A stretch of 64,000 bases of DNA from Cacconaster sp045599325 (GTDB lineage: Bacteria; Bacteroidota; Bacteroidia; Bacteroidales; UBA932), in assembly GCA_045599325.1 (NCBI GenBank), contig JAZRVT010000031.1, positions 108,369 through 172,368 of the forward strand, given 5' to 3'. The notes below the pieces were generated by a model that saw only the letters and a program-made list of their open reading frames with translations, was not told the origin of the DNA and did no database searches. Positions 1 through 9,208 of the stretch are shown in pieces (positions within the stretch are counted from its first letter, which is position 1; each line of letters begins with the position of its first letter). The position numbers were made by a program, and so were the translations under genes.

Positions 1-533
1 AGGAGCGGCTGGTTGTTGTTGAGTGAAGACTCACCGCGGATGACAATACGGTTTGAACCGCCAGGAGAGATTGTACCGGTGACAAGCATACCGGCAACCT
101 TACCTGAAAGGGAAGTACCGATGTTCGCAGTACGGTTTTCAAGGAGGGATTCACCTTTGAGGTCCTGGACTGAATATGTAAGGGCTTTCTTCTCCCTCTT
201 CATACCCAATGCAGTCACGACTGCATCCTGAAGCATCTCGACGTCGGCCTTAAGGACTACGTCAATTACAAATGCCTGACCCACTGTGATTTCCTGGGTC
301 TCATAACCGATGCAGGAGTAAACCAGGACAGTGCCAGGCTTAGCTGCGATGTTGTACTTACCATCAATCGAAGTGACAGCAGCAGTGTTAGTACCCTTCA
401 CCATGACTGCAACACCGGGAACACCCTGGGGTTCGTCAGCTGAGGTGACAGTACCGCTGACAGTCTGAGCCTGCGCAAACGAAGTTGTGCAGATGGCTGC
501 GACTGCCAACAGGATAGTCAGAATTTTTTTCAT
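1..533 (-). CDS. SusC/RagA-type TonB-linked outer membrane receptor, 5' part
   Basis: This is the N-terminal 177 codons of a SusC-like receptor; the gene runs off the left edge. SusC proteins are outer membrane barrels that import oligosaccharides or peptides with a SusD lipoprotein lid and TonB energy. Visible in order are a signal peptide (residues 1-22, cleavage near AQAQ), a carboxypeptidase-regulatory-like beta sandwich (about 24-100, with SIDGKYNI and SCIGYETQEI), the segment DAVVTALGMKREKKAL that leads into the plug, and the start of the plug with SLSGKVAGMLV and RIVIRGESS. All of these are typical of the family. It has its own promoter just upstream. The substrate cannot be told, because the barrel and any susD partner lie outside the window. 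Confidence 0.95.
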   Translation of the reverse strand, partial: MKKILTILLAVAAICTTSFAQAQTVSGTVTSADEPQGVPGVAVMVKGTNTAAVTSIDGKYNIAAKPGTVLVYSCIGYETQEITVGQAFVIDVVLKADVEMLQDAVVTALGMKREKKALTYSVQDLKGESLLENRTANIGTSLSGKVAGMLVTGTISPGGSNRIVIRGESSLNNNQPL

Positions 534-582
534 ACTGGTTATAAAGTGTTGGTTAAAAAGTATTATGGTTTAACAAATCTCG

Positions 583-612
583 CAAATATACGCATTTTCT
601 TCATATATCCAA
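583..612 (-). promoter_or_regulatory. Bacteroidota-type promoter of the susC-like gene
   Basis: On the minus strand there is a -33 TTG, a 19-base spacer and a -7 box TATATTTG, an exact fit to the Bacteroidota consensus TTG-N19-TAnnTTTG. It leaves a leader of roughly 45 bases before the receptor start codon. This is the best-formed promoter in the window. Confidence 0.8.
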
Positions 613-621
613 TCCCTACCA

Positions 622-1875
622 TCACTCAAGGCAGACTTTCTCAGCGACTGAACGCAGGTATGCGCAGATTTCCGGGTCGAGTCCGAAAGTTGCCCTGTCG
701 GAAGTGAACGGAGTTCCGAATATCATCAGATAGTTGCAGCAGGCCTTCAAGTAGGCGCCATAGGCTGCCGGATGGTGGTCGTCGGTGCTGTAGAGATGTC
801 CGTAGTACTCCGGATGCTCCGCCCTTACAACCGCAAATGCCTTTGCTATCGGCGACACGGAAGCCTCAGCCACCTCTGCGAGTTCAGCGGCGCCTTCGGT
901 GGAGCACTTGTCGAAGTAGTCGTAGCCGCCGAAACCGCCGAAATACTCCTGGCTGAATGCCCAGGTCTGTTCGAGAAGGATATCAGTCTTCGGAGAGAAG
1001 TATCTGATGACTTTGGCGATGGATCGGGTGAAGTTCTTGATCTCCTCGTTCTTGTCGCGGCCGTATCTTGCGGCCTGGGTGCTCTGGTCCTGGAGGATGA
1101 ACCAGTCATATCCTCCCTCTGAGATCACGTCGAGGCTGCCTGTCAGTCCGAGATGGTTCCTGAAGCGTGCGCCGGGATAGTTGTTGACGTGCATATCGAG
1201 GTAGTGGCCCTCACACCAGGCGATCTCCTTGAGGCAGAAGTCGCCGGAGTTGACGAATGTGAAGGAGTTTCCGACATAGCCGACCTTCACGGTATCCTTC
1301 GGGGCTGTTGTGCCGAGGTCATTCGCATATCCTGCGATATAGCCGTACGGCATCAGCTTGACGTGGCTGTCGGCATCTGTGGAGCCGATGACGCTGCCGT
1401 TGCAGGCCTCGTTGCCGATGGCGCGCAGGCGGACAAGGACCTCATCCTTCACTTTCTTGCTGAAGCGGAAGGTCTGGATGACAGTGGCAGGCTCGCTGGG
1501 GCCTCCCACGCACTTGACGGTGTCAGCGGCAATCCACTTGCCGCCGTCACAATACTCCACAGCGAAATATTTCGGTGAGCCGGGTGCCGTGCCGAGCATT
1601 ATGTCGAATTCTACGAATGAGCCGGCCTTGAGGGCCTTCCTGACAGGGAAGTGCCAGGTAAGCACGTCCCCTTCTCTGAGCCCCTCGCACTTTGGAGCGT
1701 CGAGATAGCCCTCTCCGCACTCGTTTGCACGGATGTGGCTCCTGTCCGCCTCCCAGAGCATCTCGAAGGCAGAACCGTCAGTCTTGGTGAGTTTCCATTT
1801 GCTCGGGAAAGTCTGAGCGGACAGACTTCCGGCGCAAACCAGCGCGGCAAGCGCAACAAAAAAAGCTTTTTTCAT
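622..1875 (-). CDS. Secreted SGNH-fold hydrolase with N-terminal beta domain (DUF4886-like)
   Basis: A 417-residue exported protein. Residues 1-20 are a signal peptide. About residues 22-190 form an N-terminal region rich in predicted beta strands that I do not recognise. The C-terminal part is an SGNH/GDSL-type esterase domain. Block I reads GNSFT (about 202-206), with the catalytic Ser after GN instead of GD. The block V dyad lies in DDHHP (about 365-369). WFILQDQS resembles the middle block of DUF4886 proteins. Such enzymes usually remove acetyl or other acyl groups from glycans; that role is inferred here. The neighbouring SusC-like receptor on the same strand fits use in glycan uptake, although the receptor has its own promoter. 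Confidence 0.75.
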   Translation of the reverse strand: MKKAFFVALAALVCAGSLSAQTFPSKWKLTKTDGSAFEMLWEADRSHIRANECGEGYLDAPKCEGLREGDVLTWHFPVRKALKAGSFVEFDIMLGTAPGSPKYFAVEYCDGGKWIAADTVKCVGGPSEPATVIQTFRFSKKVKDEVLVRLRAIGNEACNGSVIGSTDADSHVKLMPYGYIAGYANDLGTTAPKDTVKVGYVGNSFTFVNSGDFCLKEIAWCEGHYLDMHVNNYPGARFRNHLGLTGSLDVISEGGYDWFILQDQSTQAARYGRDKNEEIKNFTRSIAKVIRYFSPKTDILLEQTWAFSQEYFGGFGGYDYFDKCSTEGAAELAEVAEASVSPIAKAFAVVRAEHPEYYGHLYSTDDHHPAAYGAYLKACCNYLMIFGTPFTSDRATFGLDPEICAYLRSVAEKVCLE

Positions 1876-1899
1876 ATTCTGCAGTATTTGTATGTTTTT

Positions 1900-3084
1900 C
1901 TAACGTAGTCTTTCCTTCTCAAAGTGACTGCGCACCTTGAGGAAATAGTAAACCATTCCGAGGATGTTGACGGCCGCAGCCGTCCAGAAGGCGGCATGAT
2001 AGCCGGAATGTTCAGACAGAAGGCCGCCCAGCAAGACTCCGAGGCCCACTCCGGCGTCCCAGGAGGTGAGGATGGAGGAGTTTGCAGTCCCCCTCTGGCT
2101 GTGCGGTGCCAGATTGATGAACATATTCTGGAACGCAGGATACATATGGCCGTTGCCCATACCTATTATGAATGCAGCCGCATAGTAGCCTTCCTCATTG
2201 TGGAAGAGGGCGAATACAGTGAACCCGCAGGCTGCGACAATCACCCCGATCGCGGCATTCCTGCTCACCATATTCTTTCTCAGAGCCTTCGCTCCGGTCA
2301 GACGCGACACTATCAGTCCAACCGCGAAGAGAGAGAAGAAGAGTCCTGTGCCGCTTGTGATGCCCAGCTCCTCCTTTCCGTATATGGCCACATAAGTCGA
2401 GATGATTCCGTAGGAGAAGGCGTAGCATATCATCGCCAGTGCCTCCCGCCACCCTTTCACAAGGAAGAAGCGGTCGAGCGAGACAACCTTTTTTTCAGGC
2501 ACGAAGTCGCGCTTCGGCAGCTTGATGGTGGCATCGAGCACAAGCCCGAGGAGCGAGAAGAGGAGCGATATCCAGAACAGCGCCTTGAAATCGCCAGAGA
2601 ATGCCTGCAGCAGGTATATGGCCACCACAGGTCCCGTTGCCATAGCAAGGTTGTTGCTCAGACCATAGTAGCCTATCCCCTCCGCCCTTCGCTCGCTTGG
2701 AAGCACATCTATCGCCACTGTGCTGGCAGCGACAGTAGTCGCTCCGAAAGGAGCGCCGTGGAGAGTGCGGAATATTGTGAAGAGGGTTATCGACCCCGCC
2801 ACCAGATAGCCGCCGAAGATGGCGAAGAAGACAAAGTTGCAGATAAGCAGCACCGCCTTCCTCGGGAAATTGTCCACCACATATCCGCTGAAGGGCCTGA
2901 TGACCAGGGCCATCACCGTATAGCCTGCCAGACAGAGCCCGATGGTCTGCTTGTTGGCGCCGAAGGTCTCGGACAGGTACAGCGGCAGAAGGGGCACAAT
3001 GAGAGTGAAAGAGAAATGGATCAGGAAGTTGCCTATCCATATCTTCAAGTAGTTCGAGTTCCAGAGTTCAGGCTTCTCTTCCAT
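1900..3084 (-). CDS. Major facilitator superfamily transporter
   Basis: A 394-residue inner membrane transporter with about 12 hydrophobic segments. The MFS signature between helices 2 and 3 is visible as GYVVDNFPRKAV. A second loop, SERRAEGIGYYGL, is typical of the arabinose-efflux/YfcJ-like drug:proton antiporter group. The substrate is unknown; export of a small molecule is the likely role. The start overlaps the end of the upstream MMPL gene by 17 bases, so the two are translationally linked within a ridA-MMPL-MFS operon. No Shine-Dalgarno sequence is obvious, as usual in this phylum. Confidence 0.9.
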   Translation of the reverse strand: MEEKPELWNSNYLKIWIGNFLIHFSFTLIVPLLPLYLSETFGANKQTIGLCLAGYTVMALVIRPFSGYVVDNFPRKAVLLICNFVFFAIFGGYLVAGSITLFTIFRTLHGAPFGATTVAASTVAIDVLPSERRAEGIGYYGLSNNLAMATGPVVAIYLLQAFSGDFKALFWISLLFSLLGLVLDATIKLPKRDFVPEKKVVSLDRFFLVKGWREALAMICYAFSYGIISTYVAIYGKEELGITSGTGLFFSLFAVGLIVSRLTGAKALRKNMVSRNAAIGVIVAACGFTVFALFHNEEGYYAAAFIIGMGNGHMYPAFQNMFINLAPHSQRGTANSSILTSWDAGVGLGVLLGGLLSEHSGYHAAFWTAAAVNILGMVYYFLKVRSHFEKERLR

Positions 3085-6061
3085 CCTTGCTGCGGTTTGT
3101 TGAGTAGATAAGTGAAATCACTCCGGGCATCACGAAAAGTATCATCACCACAGCTGACAGGGCCCCGAGGGAGAGGCTCTGGACTATCGGCTGTATCATA
3201 GCATCGTCAAGCAGGAGGGCCATCGCTCCGGGCACGCATACCATAATGAGGCCCGATGTGAGGACTGTGGCGATGGAGCCGCGGTAGGCTTCGCTGAGGT
3301 TCCTGTGCTCGCGGAAATAACTGGTGAAGAGTATCCCGTAGTCGATAGTGGCTCCCATAAGGATGCTCTGCACTATCAGATATGCAAGGTAAAGCACTGC
3401 GGAGCCGCCGAAACCGCTGACGGTGACATTGAAGAAAAGAGCCGACATCACAGTCATCACCAGGACTGCCGCAGTTATCAAAGAACGGAAAGTAATGGTT
3501 ACGACAAGCAGGATAGCAAGCACTGTCAGCAGTGTTATCATCCTCATTTCCCTGCCAAACCCCTCTTTCATCTCAAGGAACATTACAGATTCTCCGACAA
3601 GGTTCCATCCTGAAGAGAGCGATTCGCTGCAAAGAGTCCTCAGCCTCTTGATGAAAGCCTCGGTCTGAGGTGATTCGTCAGGATAGTCCGTGATGAAGGC
3701 GGCGATGGAATGACCAGGTCCCTTCATCCTGCCGACACCGGAAGCCATCTGGTCCTTCATATCCCGGAACTGTCCGCGCACATCACTGCCGATGAACGCG
3801 CAGAAACGCGGGTCATTCATTATATCTTCGGAGAGGAAGTCCACAAATTCCTCCACAGACATTGTCCACTCCTCATTGTAGTTTCTGTGACTGCCATAGT
3901 AGGTATATAGCAGCGACATGACCGAAGGGTCGACCTGAGACCCTATCTGCTCGAAATTTCGGCACATCTGGGCGGAAGTGAATCGTCTGGACGGGTTCAT
4001 CATTGCTTCGGTAGGATCCGGTTCGGGAGCAGGAGCAGGAGCCGGTGCCACAGCTTTGACGATGGAGTCTCCATAGGCAGCAGGCAGCTGTACGGGCAGA
4101 GCGGTCTCAGCAGCTGAGGTGTCAGCAGGCGCCGGCACGGCCACACTCCTCTCCTCTCCTGCAAAGGCAGTGTCACTGAGCGGAGTGACACCGAACTCGC
4201 GCACGAGGGCGTCGATTTCGGACTTCGGGAGCCGTCTTCCGGCGGCCGCAATATCCATAATCTTCATCCTGACAGTCATTCCGGCACGCTGCTCGGCATT
4301 TACCATTGAGGAGAGCGACTTGCGGTTGAAGAGGTCCTCCACCAGAAAGTGGGCGAACTCCAGAGGAGTCATACCCTTTGACTTGTTCTTGCTGAAGGAG
4401 TAAACCATATTGGTCTGGAAGGATGTCGAACCCATAAAGGCCGACATCTCCTTGGTATCCATCTTCCTGCTGAGCTTATCACGCTCAGTGAGTCTGACAA
4501 GCTGCTGTGTCTCCACGGAAGGCTGCTGCTCAGCGAGCATCAGCATATAGACGTGCAGCAGCATAGGCTGAGGCTCCTCCAGGGACGCAGCGGGCAGGTT
4601 GAGGAAATCAGATACCAGACTTACTGAGCCAGGGCCCTTGTCCATAGATGAGAACTGGCCGACCATCACCGGGTCAAGGCCGGCTATGAACTCCAGAAGG
4701 TCCGGAGTGCTGATTCTCAGTTTTTCCGGTTCTCCGAACTTCTGGTAGAATGCAACCTTCACAATCTCTTCTGTAAGCATCCCGGCGGAAGCAGAGGCCG
4801 AAGTGTCGCCTCCGGGCAGCATAGAGGCCTGTTCAGCGAGTTCCCTGATCGCTTCAGCCAGCGAAGCGGCACTGTGAGGACGCTGCATCAGCGATGGATA
4901 CGACAGGGCAAGCTGCACTCCGCTGTCAGCGGAAATACTGTCGACAAGCGCGCATATGGCCGGTTCATCGGCATTGTCATAAACGAGCACAGCAGCGTTC
5001 TTCTTCGGGAAGAAGGCATCTATTGATGAAGGAGTGTTTGTCGAGAACTTGATGGCAGTCCTGTTGTGCAGGCAGAAGGTTCCGCCGAAGATGACGATGA
5101 ATGCAACCGTCAGCAGCACCGCATTCTTTTCGCAGAAACGGGCGAGTCCGTCAGTCGGGAAGACAGGCGCCTTCTTTTCAGTGGCGGCCACTGCACGGTC
5201 GAAGAGGAGTATGAGACCCGGCAGAGCGGAGCAGGCGCAGACAAGACTGCAGAGCACACCCTTCGCGAGGACGATGCCGAGGTCCGCTCCGATCTTGAGA
5301 TTCATGAAGCAGAGCATCAGAAGTCCGGTGACGGTTGTCAGTGCGCTGCTGAGGATGGCCGGACGCGACTTGCGCAGGGCCTCTGTGATGTCGTGCTCCT
5401 GACGGTATCTGTTCATCAGGATCACTGAATAGTCAATCGAAAGCGCCAGCTGCAGGACAGCGGCGATTGAATTGGTGGTGATGGAGACGCTGCCGAGAAA
5501 GGCGTTCGTGCCGGTATTGATCACAACCGCCATCCCTGTCGCTGCCAGGAAAAGGAACGGCTCCACCCACGACTTGCTCATTATCAGAAGTATGACCAGC
5601 AGAGCAGCGACTGCCAGGGCGATTGCCTTCGGATCGGGCGTGTTGCCGTCCTGTGCAGTCTGTGTCACCGTCCCGAAGTCGAACCGTTCCCTGATGTCAC
5701 GTGCAAGCCGCTTCTGGTCGACTGTCTTGGCAACTGTCAGTTCATAGAGCGTATGGTCCTGAGGGTCCTGCTGCATCACGACAGCATCGACACCGGCGAA
5801 TGAAGAAAGAGAGTCTTTCAATGCGTCGGCGCGGCTCTCCCCCAGCCCTTCCATCATCACACGGACATCAGCGGCTGACATCGCCGAGGCGTCGAATTCC
5901 TCAGCGATGACCTCAAGTCCTTCTCTCATAGGCGAGCCGTCAGGAAGATAACGGGTCATATCGGCGTTCACATTCACTTTGAAGCAAAGGAACGCGCACA
6001 CGGCCGTAACCGCCAGCGTCAACGCCAGAGAGAGGAAGTATCCGGATCTGCGGGTCATCAA
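3068..6061 (-). CDS. MMPL/RND-family transporter
   Basis: A 997-residue RND-superfamily membrane protein of the MMPL class, which exports lipids or hydrophobic compounds using proton motive force. It has one N-terminal membrane helix, a periplasmic loop, and two six-helix blocks. Each block carries the conserved Asp-Tyr pair: SIDYSVILMNRY near residue 210 and TIDYGILFTSYF near 907. A very long second periplasmic region lies between the two blocks and contains a Pro/Ala stretch (APAPAPEPDP). The start codon overlaps the ridA stop in an ATGA arrangement and the end overlaps the MFS gene, so the three are one unit. The cargo is not evident. The pseudo-duplicated layout and length match the family. 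Confidence 0.9.
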   Translation of the reverse strand: MMTRRSGYFLSLALTLAVTAVCAFLCFKVNVNADMTRYLPDGSPMREGLEVIAEEFDASAMSAADVRVMMEGLGESRADALKDSLSSFAGVDAVVMQQDPQDHTLYELTVAKTVDQKRLARDIRERFDFGTVTQTAQDGNTPDPKAIALAVAALLVILLIMSKSWVEPFLFLAATGMAVVINTGTNAFLGSVSITTNSIAAVLQLALSIDYSVILMNRYRQEHDITEALRKSRPAILSSALTTVTGLLMLCFMNLKIGADLGIVLAKGVLCSLVCACSALPGLILLFDRAVAATEKKAPVFPTDGLARFCEKNAVLLTVAFIVIFGGTFCLHNRTAIKFSTNTPSSIDAFFPKKNAAVLVYDNADEPAICALVDSISADSGVQLALSYPSLMQRPHSAASLAEAIRELAEQASMLPGGDTSASASAGMLTEEIVKVAFYQKFGEPEKLRISTPDLLEFIAGLDPVMVGQFSSMDKGPGSVSLVSDFLNLPAASLEEPQPMLLHVYMLMLAEQQPSVETQQLVRLTERDKLSRKMDTKEMSAFMGSTSFQTNMVYSFSKNKSKGMTPLEFAHFLVEDLFNRKSLSSMVNAEQRAGMTVRMKIMDIAAAGRRLPKSEIDALVREFGVTPLSDTAFAGEERSVAVPAPADTSAAETALPVQLPAAYGDSIVKAVAPAPAPAPEPDPTEAMMNPSRRFTSAQMCRNFEQIGSQVDPSVMSLLYTYYGSHRNYNEEWTMSVEEFVDFLSEDIMNDPRFCAFIGSDVRGQFRDMKDQMASGVGRMKGPGHSIAAFITDYPDESPQTEAFIKRLRTLCSESLSSGWNLVGESVMFLEMKEGFGREMRMITLLTVLAILLVVTITFRSLITAAVLVMTVMSALFFNVTVSGFGGSAVLYLAYLIVQSILMGATIDYGILFTSYFREHRNLSEAYRGSIATVLTSGLIMVCVPGAMALLLDDAMIQPIVQSLSLGALSAVVMILFVMPGVISLIYSTNRSKDGREA

Positions 6062-6447
6062 CCTGCTATCGCATCAATCTCAACAAGAGCGCCTTTCGGA
6101 AGGGCGGCCACCTGGAAGCAGACGCGTGCCGGCTTGCTGCCAGGGAAGAACTCTGCATAGACAGCATTCATAGCGGCGAAGTCGCCCATATTCTGAAGAA
6201 GCACGCAGGTTTTGGCCACATTGTCCGGTCCCAGGCCGGCAGCCTCAAGGATTGCCATTACGTTGGTCAGTGACTGGCGGGTCTGAGCCTCGATTCCTTC
6301 CGGGATGCTGCCTGTGACAGGGTTGACAGGGAGCTGTCCGGAGACGTACAGAGTGCCGTTCAGCATAACAGCCTGAGAATAAGGTCCGATGGCAGCCGGG
6401 GCCTGCGGTGTTGAGATAATCTTGTCCATTTCTTTAGGTATTGTCAT
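6058..6447 (-). CDS. ridA: RidA family reactive enamine/imine deaminase
   Basis: A 129-residue cytosolic protein of the RidA (YjgF/YER057c/UK114) family. These trimers hydrolyse the enamine/imine intermediates that PLP enzymes release, for example 2-aminoacrylate. The conserved substrate-binding Arg is in PARVCFQV (about residue 108) and the conserved Glu in VEIDAIA (about 123). IGPYSQAV and YVSGQLPVNP near the N-terminus are also diagnostic. It is the first gene of the ridA-MMPL-MFS operon and has a -7 box TATATTTG ten bases upstream of the start. Why a deaminase heads an exporter operon is not clear. Confidence 0.95.
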   Translation of the reverse strand: MTIPKEMDKIISTPQAPAAIGPYSQAVMLNGTLYVSGQLPVNPVTGSIPEGIEAQTRQSLTNVMAILEAAGLGPDNVAKTCVLLQNMGDFAAMNAVYAEFFPGSKPARVCFQVAALPKGALVEIDAIAG

Positions 6448-6457
6448 CTATATCCTG

Positions 6458-6465
6458 CAAATATA
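6458..6465 (-). promoter_or_regulatory. -7 promoter box of ridA operon
   Basis: Minus-strand TATATTTG, an exact match to the TAnnTTTG -7 element, ends about ten bases before the ridA start codon. No -33 TTG is found at the usual 19-base spacing. Confidence 0.55.
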
Positions 6466-6510
6466 ACAAATAAAACCCGGAAATTCGCTAACTTCGCCCG
6501 CTGAAAACCG

Positions 6511-8280
6511 ATGCCGTCATATCTTCAGATAGAGAACATCTCGAAATCCTACGGGCCCAAGGTCCTCTTCGAGAATATCGCCTTCAACATCAATGAAGGA
6601 GACAAGATTGCTCTGATTGCACCGAACGGCACCGGCAAGACCTCCCTGCTCAAGATTCTTGCGGGCAAGGACAAGTCAGACAGCGGCGGCAGCATCAAAT
6701 TCCTCCGCGACGTCAGGATATCTTTCCTCGAACAGGAATATGACTTCAACCCCGGGCTGACGGTGTGGCAGCAGCTCTTCCCTGAAGGCTCAAAGGCCGA
6801 CTTCGACCTTGAGCTCCGCACAAAACGCTATCTTTCAGACCTCAAGCTGAGTCCGGACCAGCAGATGGGAAGCCTTTCCGGAGGTGAGGTCAAGCGTGTC
6901 GCCATCGCACAGATGCTCGCCTCGGACGCCGATTTCCTGATAATGGACGAGCCGACCAACCATCTTGACGTAGATGCGATAGAATATCTCGAGAATTTTC
7001 TCAAGCGTTCGCGCTGCACCCTCTTTATGGTGACCCACGACCGCTATTTCCTGGACCGCGTCTGCAACACAGTGATGGAGATGGACCACGGTTCCATATA
7101 CATCTACCGCGGCGACTACGGGAACTATCTGGAAAAGCGCGCCGAAAGGATAGCCAACTACAACGCAGAGACGGACAAGGTACGCAACATACTCCGCAGG
7201 GAACTCGAATGGATGCACGCCACCCCCTGCGCCCGCAGCGGCAAGGCGAAATACCGCAAGCAGGCGTTCTGGGACCTCAAGGCCAGGGCGGACAGGACCT
7301 ACACCACCCAGGAGGTGTCAATGGATGACCTGCGCTCCGGCACCAGGCTCGGCAGCAAGATAATCGACTGCAAGGACCTGAGCTTCTCTTACCGCGGGCC
7401 GGACGGAGAGCTCAGACCGGTTGTCAGCCATTTCACATACAATTTCCAGCGCTGCGAGCGGGTGGGCATTGTCGGCGCCAACGGTATCGGCAAGAGCACA
7501 TTCCTGAGCCTGCTGCTTGGAGAGGCTGTCCGCGACGGGGCCGTGCTCTCAGGTGCTGTCGAGAGAGGCGAATCCGTCAAGGCTGGCTGGTACCGCCAGA
7601 CAGGAATGGAGTTCGACAGCGACGAGACTGTGCTCGACATTGTGCCGAACACCTATCTCCTGGGCAAGTTCCTCTTCCCGCACGATATGTACTACACCCC
7701 TGTCAGCCGCCTTTCAGGAGGCGAAAAGCGCCGTCTTTACCTGCTGACAGTGCTGATGCAGGAGCCGAACCTGCTGGTGCTCGACGAGCCGACCAACGAC
7801 CTGGACATCGTGACCCTCAACATTCTTGAAGAGTATCTGCTCGATTTCAAGGGCACGCTTGTGATAGTGACCCACGACCGCCATTTCCTCGACCGCCTCG
7901 TGGACCATCTGCTGGTCTTCTGCGGCGACGGGCAGATCAAGGACTTCATCGGCGGATATACCGAATACCGCTCGTTTATGTCAGACCTCGAGGAAGAGAG
8001 ACGGCGCGAGGAGAGAAAGAGCGCAGAGAAGTCCGTCCCAAGGGTCAAACCCGCTCAGAGCGGTCCGAAGAAACTGTCCTACAAGGAGAAGCGGGAACTC
8101 GAGTCACTGGAGGCCAGGATCACTTCGCTTGAAGAAGAGAAGGCCGGACTTGAGGCGCTGCTTGCCGGCGGCACAGCGGATTATGCCGCCATTACCTCGG
8201 CCTCCGCACGGTATGCGGAATTGAAAGAGGAACTCGACACAGCGGAGATGCGCTGGCTCGAGCTTTCAGAGGACTTATAA
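6511..8280 (+). CDS. ABC-F family ATPase (Uup-like)
   Basis: A 589-residue soluble protein with two ABC ATPase domains and no membrane segments, so an ABC-F ribosome-associated factor and not a transporter. Domain 1 has Walker A GTGKTS (about 40-45), signature LSGGEVKR and Walker B followed by DEPTNHLD. Domain 2 has GANGIGKST (about 328), LSGGEKRR and DEPTNDLD. The linker between them is charged. The C-terminal 65 residues are a charged coiled coil of the Uup type. ABC-F proteins rescue or modulate stalled ribosomes. A resistance role is possible but not supported, because Bacteroidota genomes commonly carry several housekeeping ABC-F copies, and there is a second one in this window. The EamA gene follows after 10 bases. 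Confidence 0.93.
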   Translation: MPSYLQIENISKSYGPKVLFENIAFNINEGDKIALIAPNGTGKTSLLKILAGKDKSDSGGSIKFLRDVRISFLEQEYDFNPGLTVWQQLFPEGSKADFDLELRTKRYLSDLKLSPDQQMGSLSGGEVKRVAIAQMLASDADFLIMDEPTNHLDVDAIEYLENFLKRSRCTLFMVTHDRYFLDRVCNTVMEMDHGSIYIYRGDYGNYLEKRAERIANYNAETDKVRNILRRELEWMHATPCARSGKAKYRKQAFWDLKARADRTYTTQEVSMDDLRSGTRLGSKIIDCKDLSFSYRGPDGELRPVVSHFTYNFQRCERVGIVGANGIGKSTFLSLLLGEAVRDGAVLSGAVERGESVKAGWYRQTGMEFDSDETVLDIVPNTYLLGKFLFPHDMYYTPVSRLSGGEKRRLYLLTVLMQEPNLLVLDEPTNDLDIVTLNILEEYLLDFKGTLVIVTHDRHFLDRLVDHLLVFCGDGQIKDFIGGYTEYRSFMSDLEEERRREERKSAEKSVPRVKPAQSGPKKLSYKEKRELESLEARITSLEEEKAGLEALLAGGTADYAAITSASARYAELKEELDTAEMRWLELSEDL

Positions 8281-8290
8281 GGATTTTCAG

Positions 8291-9208
8291 ATGACACCTT
8301 TCCAGAGCAAAACACCCACAGCCAGGGCACTGATCGCAGCCATCTTCACAGTGGCGGTCTGGGCCGAGACTTTCATCTCCAGCAAGCTCCTGCTCGGCAA
8401 CGGTCTGATGCCTGCCGACATCTTCTTCTTCCGCTTCCTGCTGGCCTACTGCTGCATCTGGTTCATCTCTCCGAAACGGCTCTTCGCCGGCAGTCTGAAG
8501 GATGAAGTGAAGCTCGCGCTTCTCGGCGTCACCGGCGGGTCGCTCTATTTCCTGACCGAGAACACCGCTCTGAAGTTATCCACAGCCACCAATGTATCGA
8601 TACTGCTCCAGGGCACACCGATAATCACTGCGATCCTTGTGGCGCTCTTCTACCGCGACGAGCGGATGAACGGCCGCCAGATCGCAGGTTCCGTCATAGC
8701 CTTCATAGGAATGGTGCTGGTGGTGCTCAACGGACAGTTTGTGCTCCATCTCAACCCTGCCGGCGACGCCCTGGCGCTCTGCGCCTCCCTGACCTGGGGC
8801 TTCTATTCCTTGATAATGAGGAGTATGCGGGGGAAATACGACACCAGGTTCATCACCCGCAAGGTATTCTTCTACGGGCTGGTCACCATTCTGCCGTATT
8901 TCATCTTCGTAAGTCCCCTGAAACTTGACTGGCAGATTCTCTCACGCCCTGCTGTATGGGGCAACCTGCTCTACCTCGGGCTCGTGGCATCTATGCTCTG
9001 CTTCGTGCTCTGGAACTGGGTGCTCACGAAACTGGGCACGGTAAGGGCCACCAACCTCCTTTACGGGCAGTGTTTCTTCGTGATGCTGATAGCTCACTTC
9101 GTCCTCGGCGAAAGGATTACCTGGATGGCCGTCATCGGCGCCGTCATACTGATCCTTGGAATGGTCACCGCTTCTTGGCAACAGTCCAGAGCAGATATCC
9201 GAAAATAA
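8291..9208 (+). CDS. EamA/DMT-family permease
   Basis: A 305-residue integral membrane protein with about ten helices in two EamA repeats. FFRFLLAYCCIW and TWGFYSLIMRSM are recognisable repeat elements, and the end of repeat 2 reads GERITWMAVIGAVILILGM. Members of the drug/metabolite transporter superfamily mostly export amino acids or small metabolites; this substrate is unknown. It probably forms an operon with the ABC-F gene upstream. Its last 44 bases overlap the 3' end of a gene on the other strand. Confidence 0.92.
   Translation: MTPFQSKTPTARALIAAIFTVAVWAETFISSKLLLGNGLMPADIFFFRFLLAYCCIWFISPKRLFAGSLKDEVKLALLGVTGGSLYFLTENTALKLSTATNVSILLQGTPIITAILVALFYRDERMNGRQIAGSVIAFIGMVLVVLNGQFVLHLNPAGDALALCASLTWGFYSLIMRSMRGKYDTRFITRKVFFYGLVTILPYFIFVSPLKLDWQILSRPAVWGNLLYLGLVASMLCFVLWNWVLTKLGTVRATNLLYGQCFFVMLIAHFVLGERITWMAVIGAVILILGMVTASWQQSRADIRK

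Noticed and set aside
1924..3111. Open frame of 395 codons opposite the MFS transporter gene
   Set aside because: Rich in His and charged residues with no hydrophobic or family pattern; it is the shadow of a membrane protein.
6511..8280. Antibiotic resistance ABC-F
   Set aside because: Nothing in the sequence or neighbours points to a resistance subgroup; a housekeeping Uup-like role is more likely.
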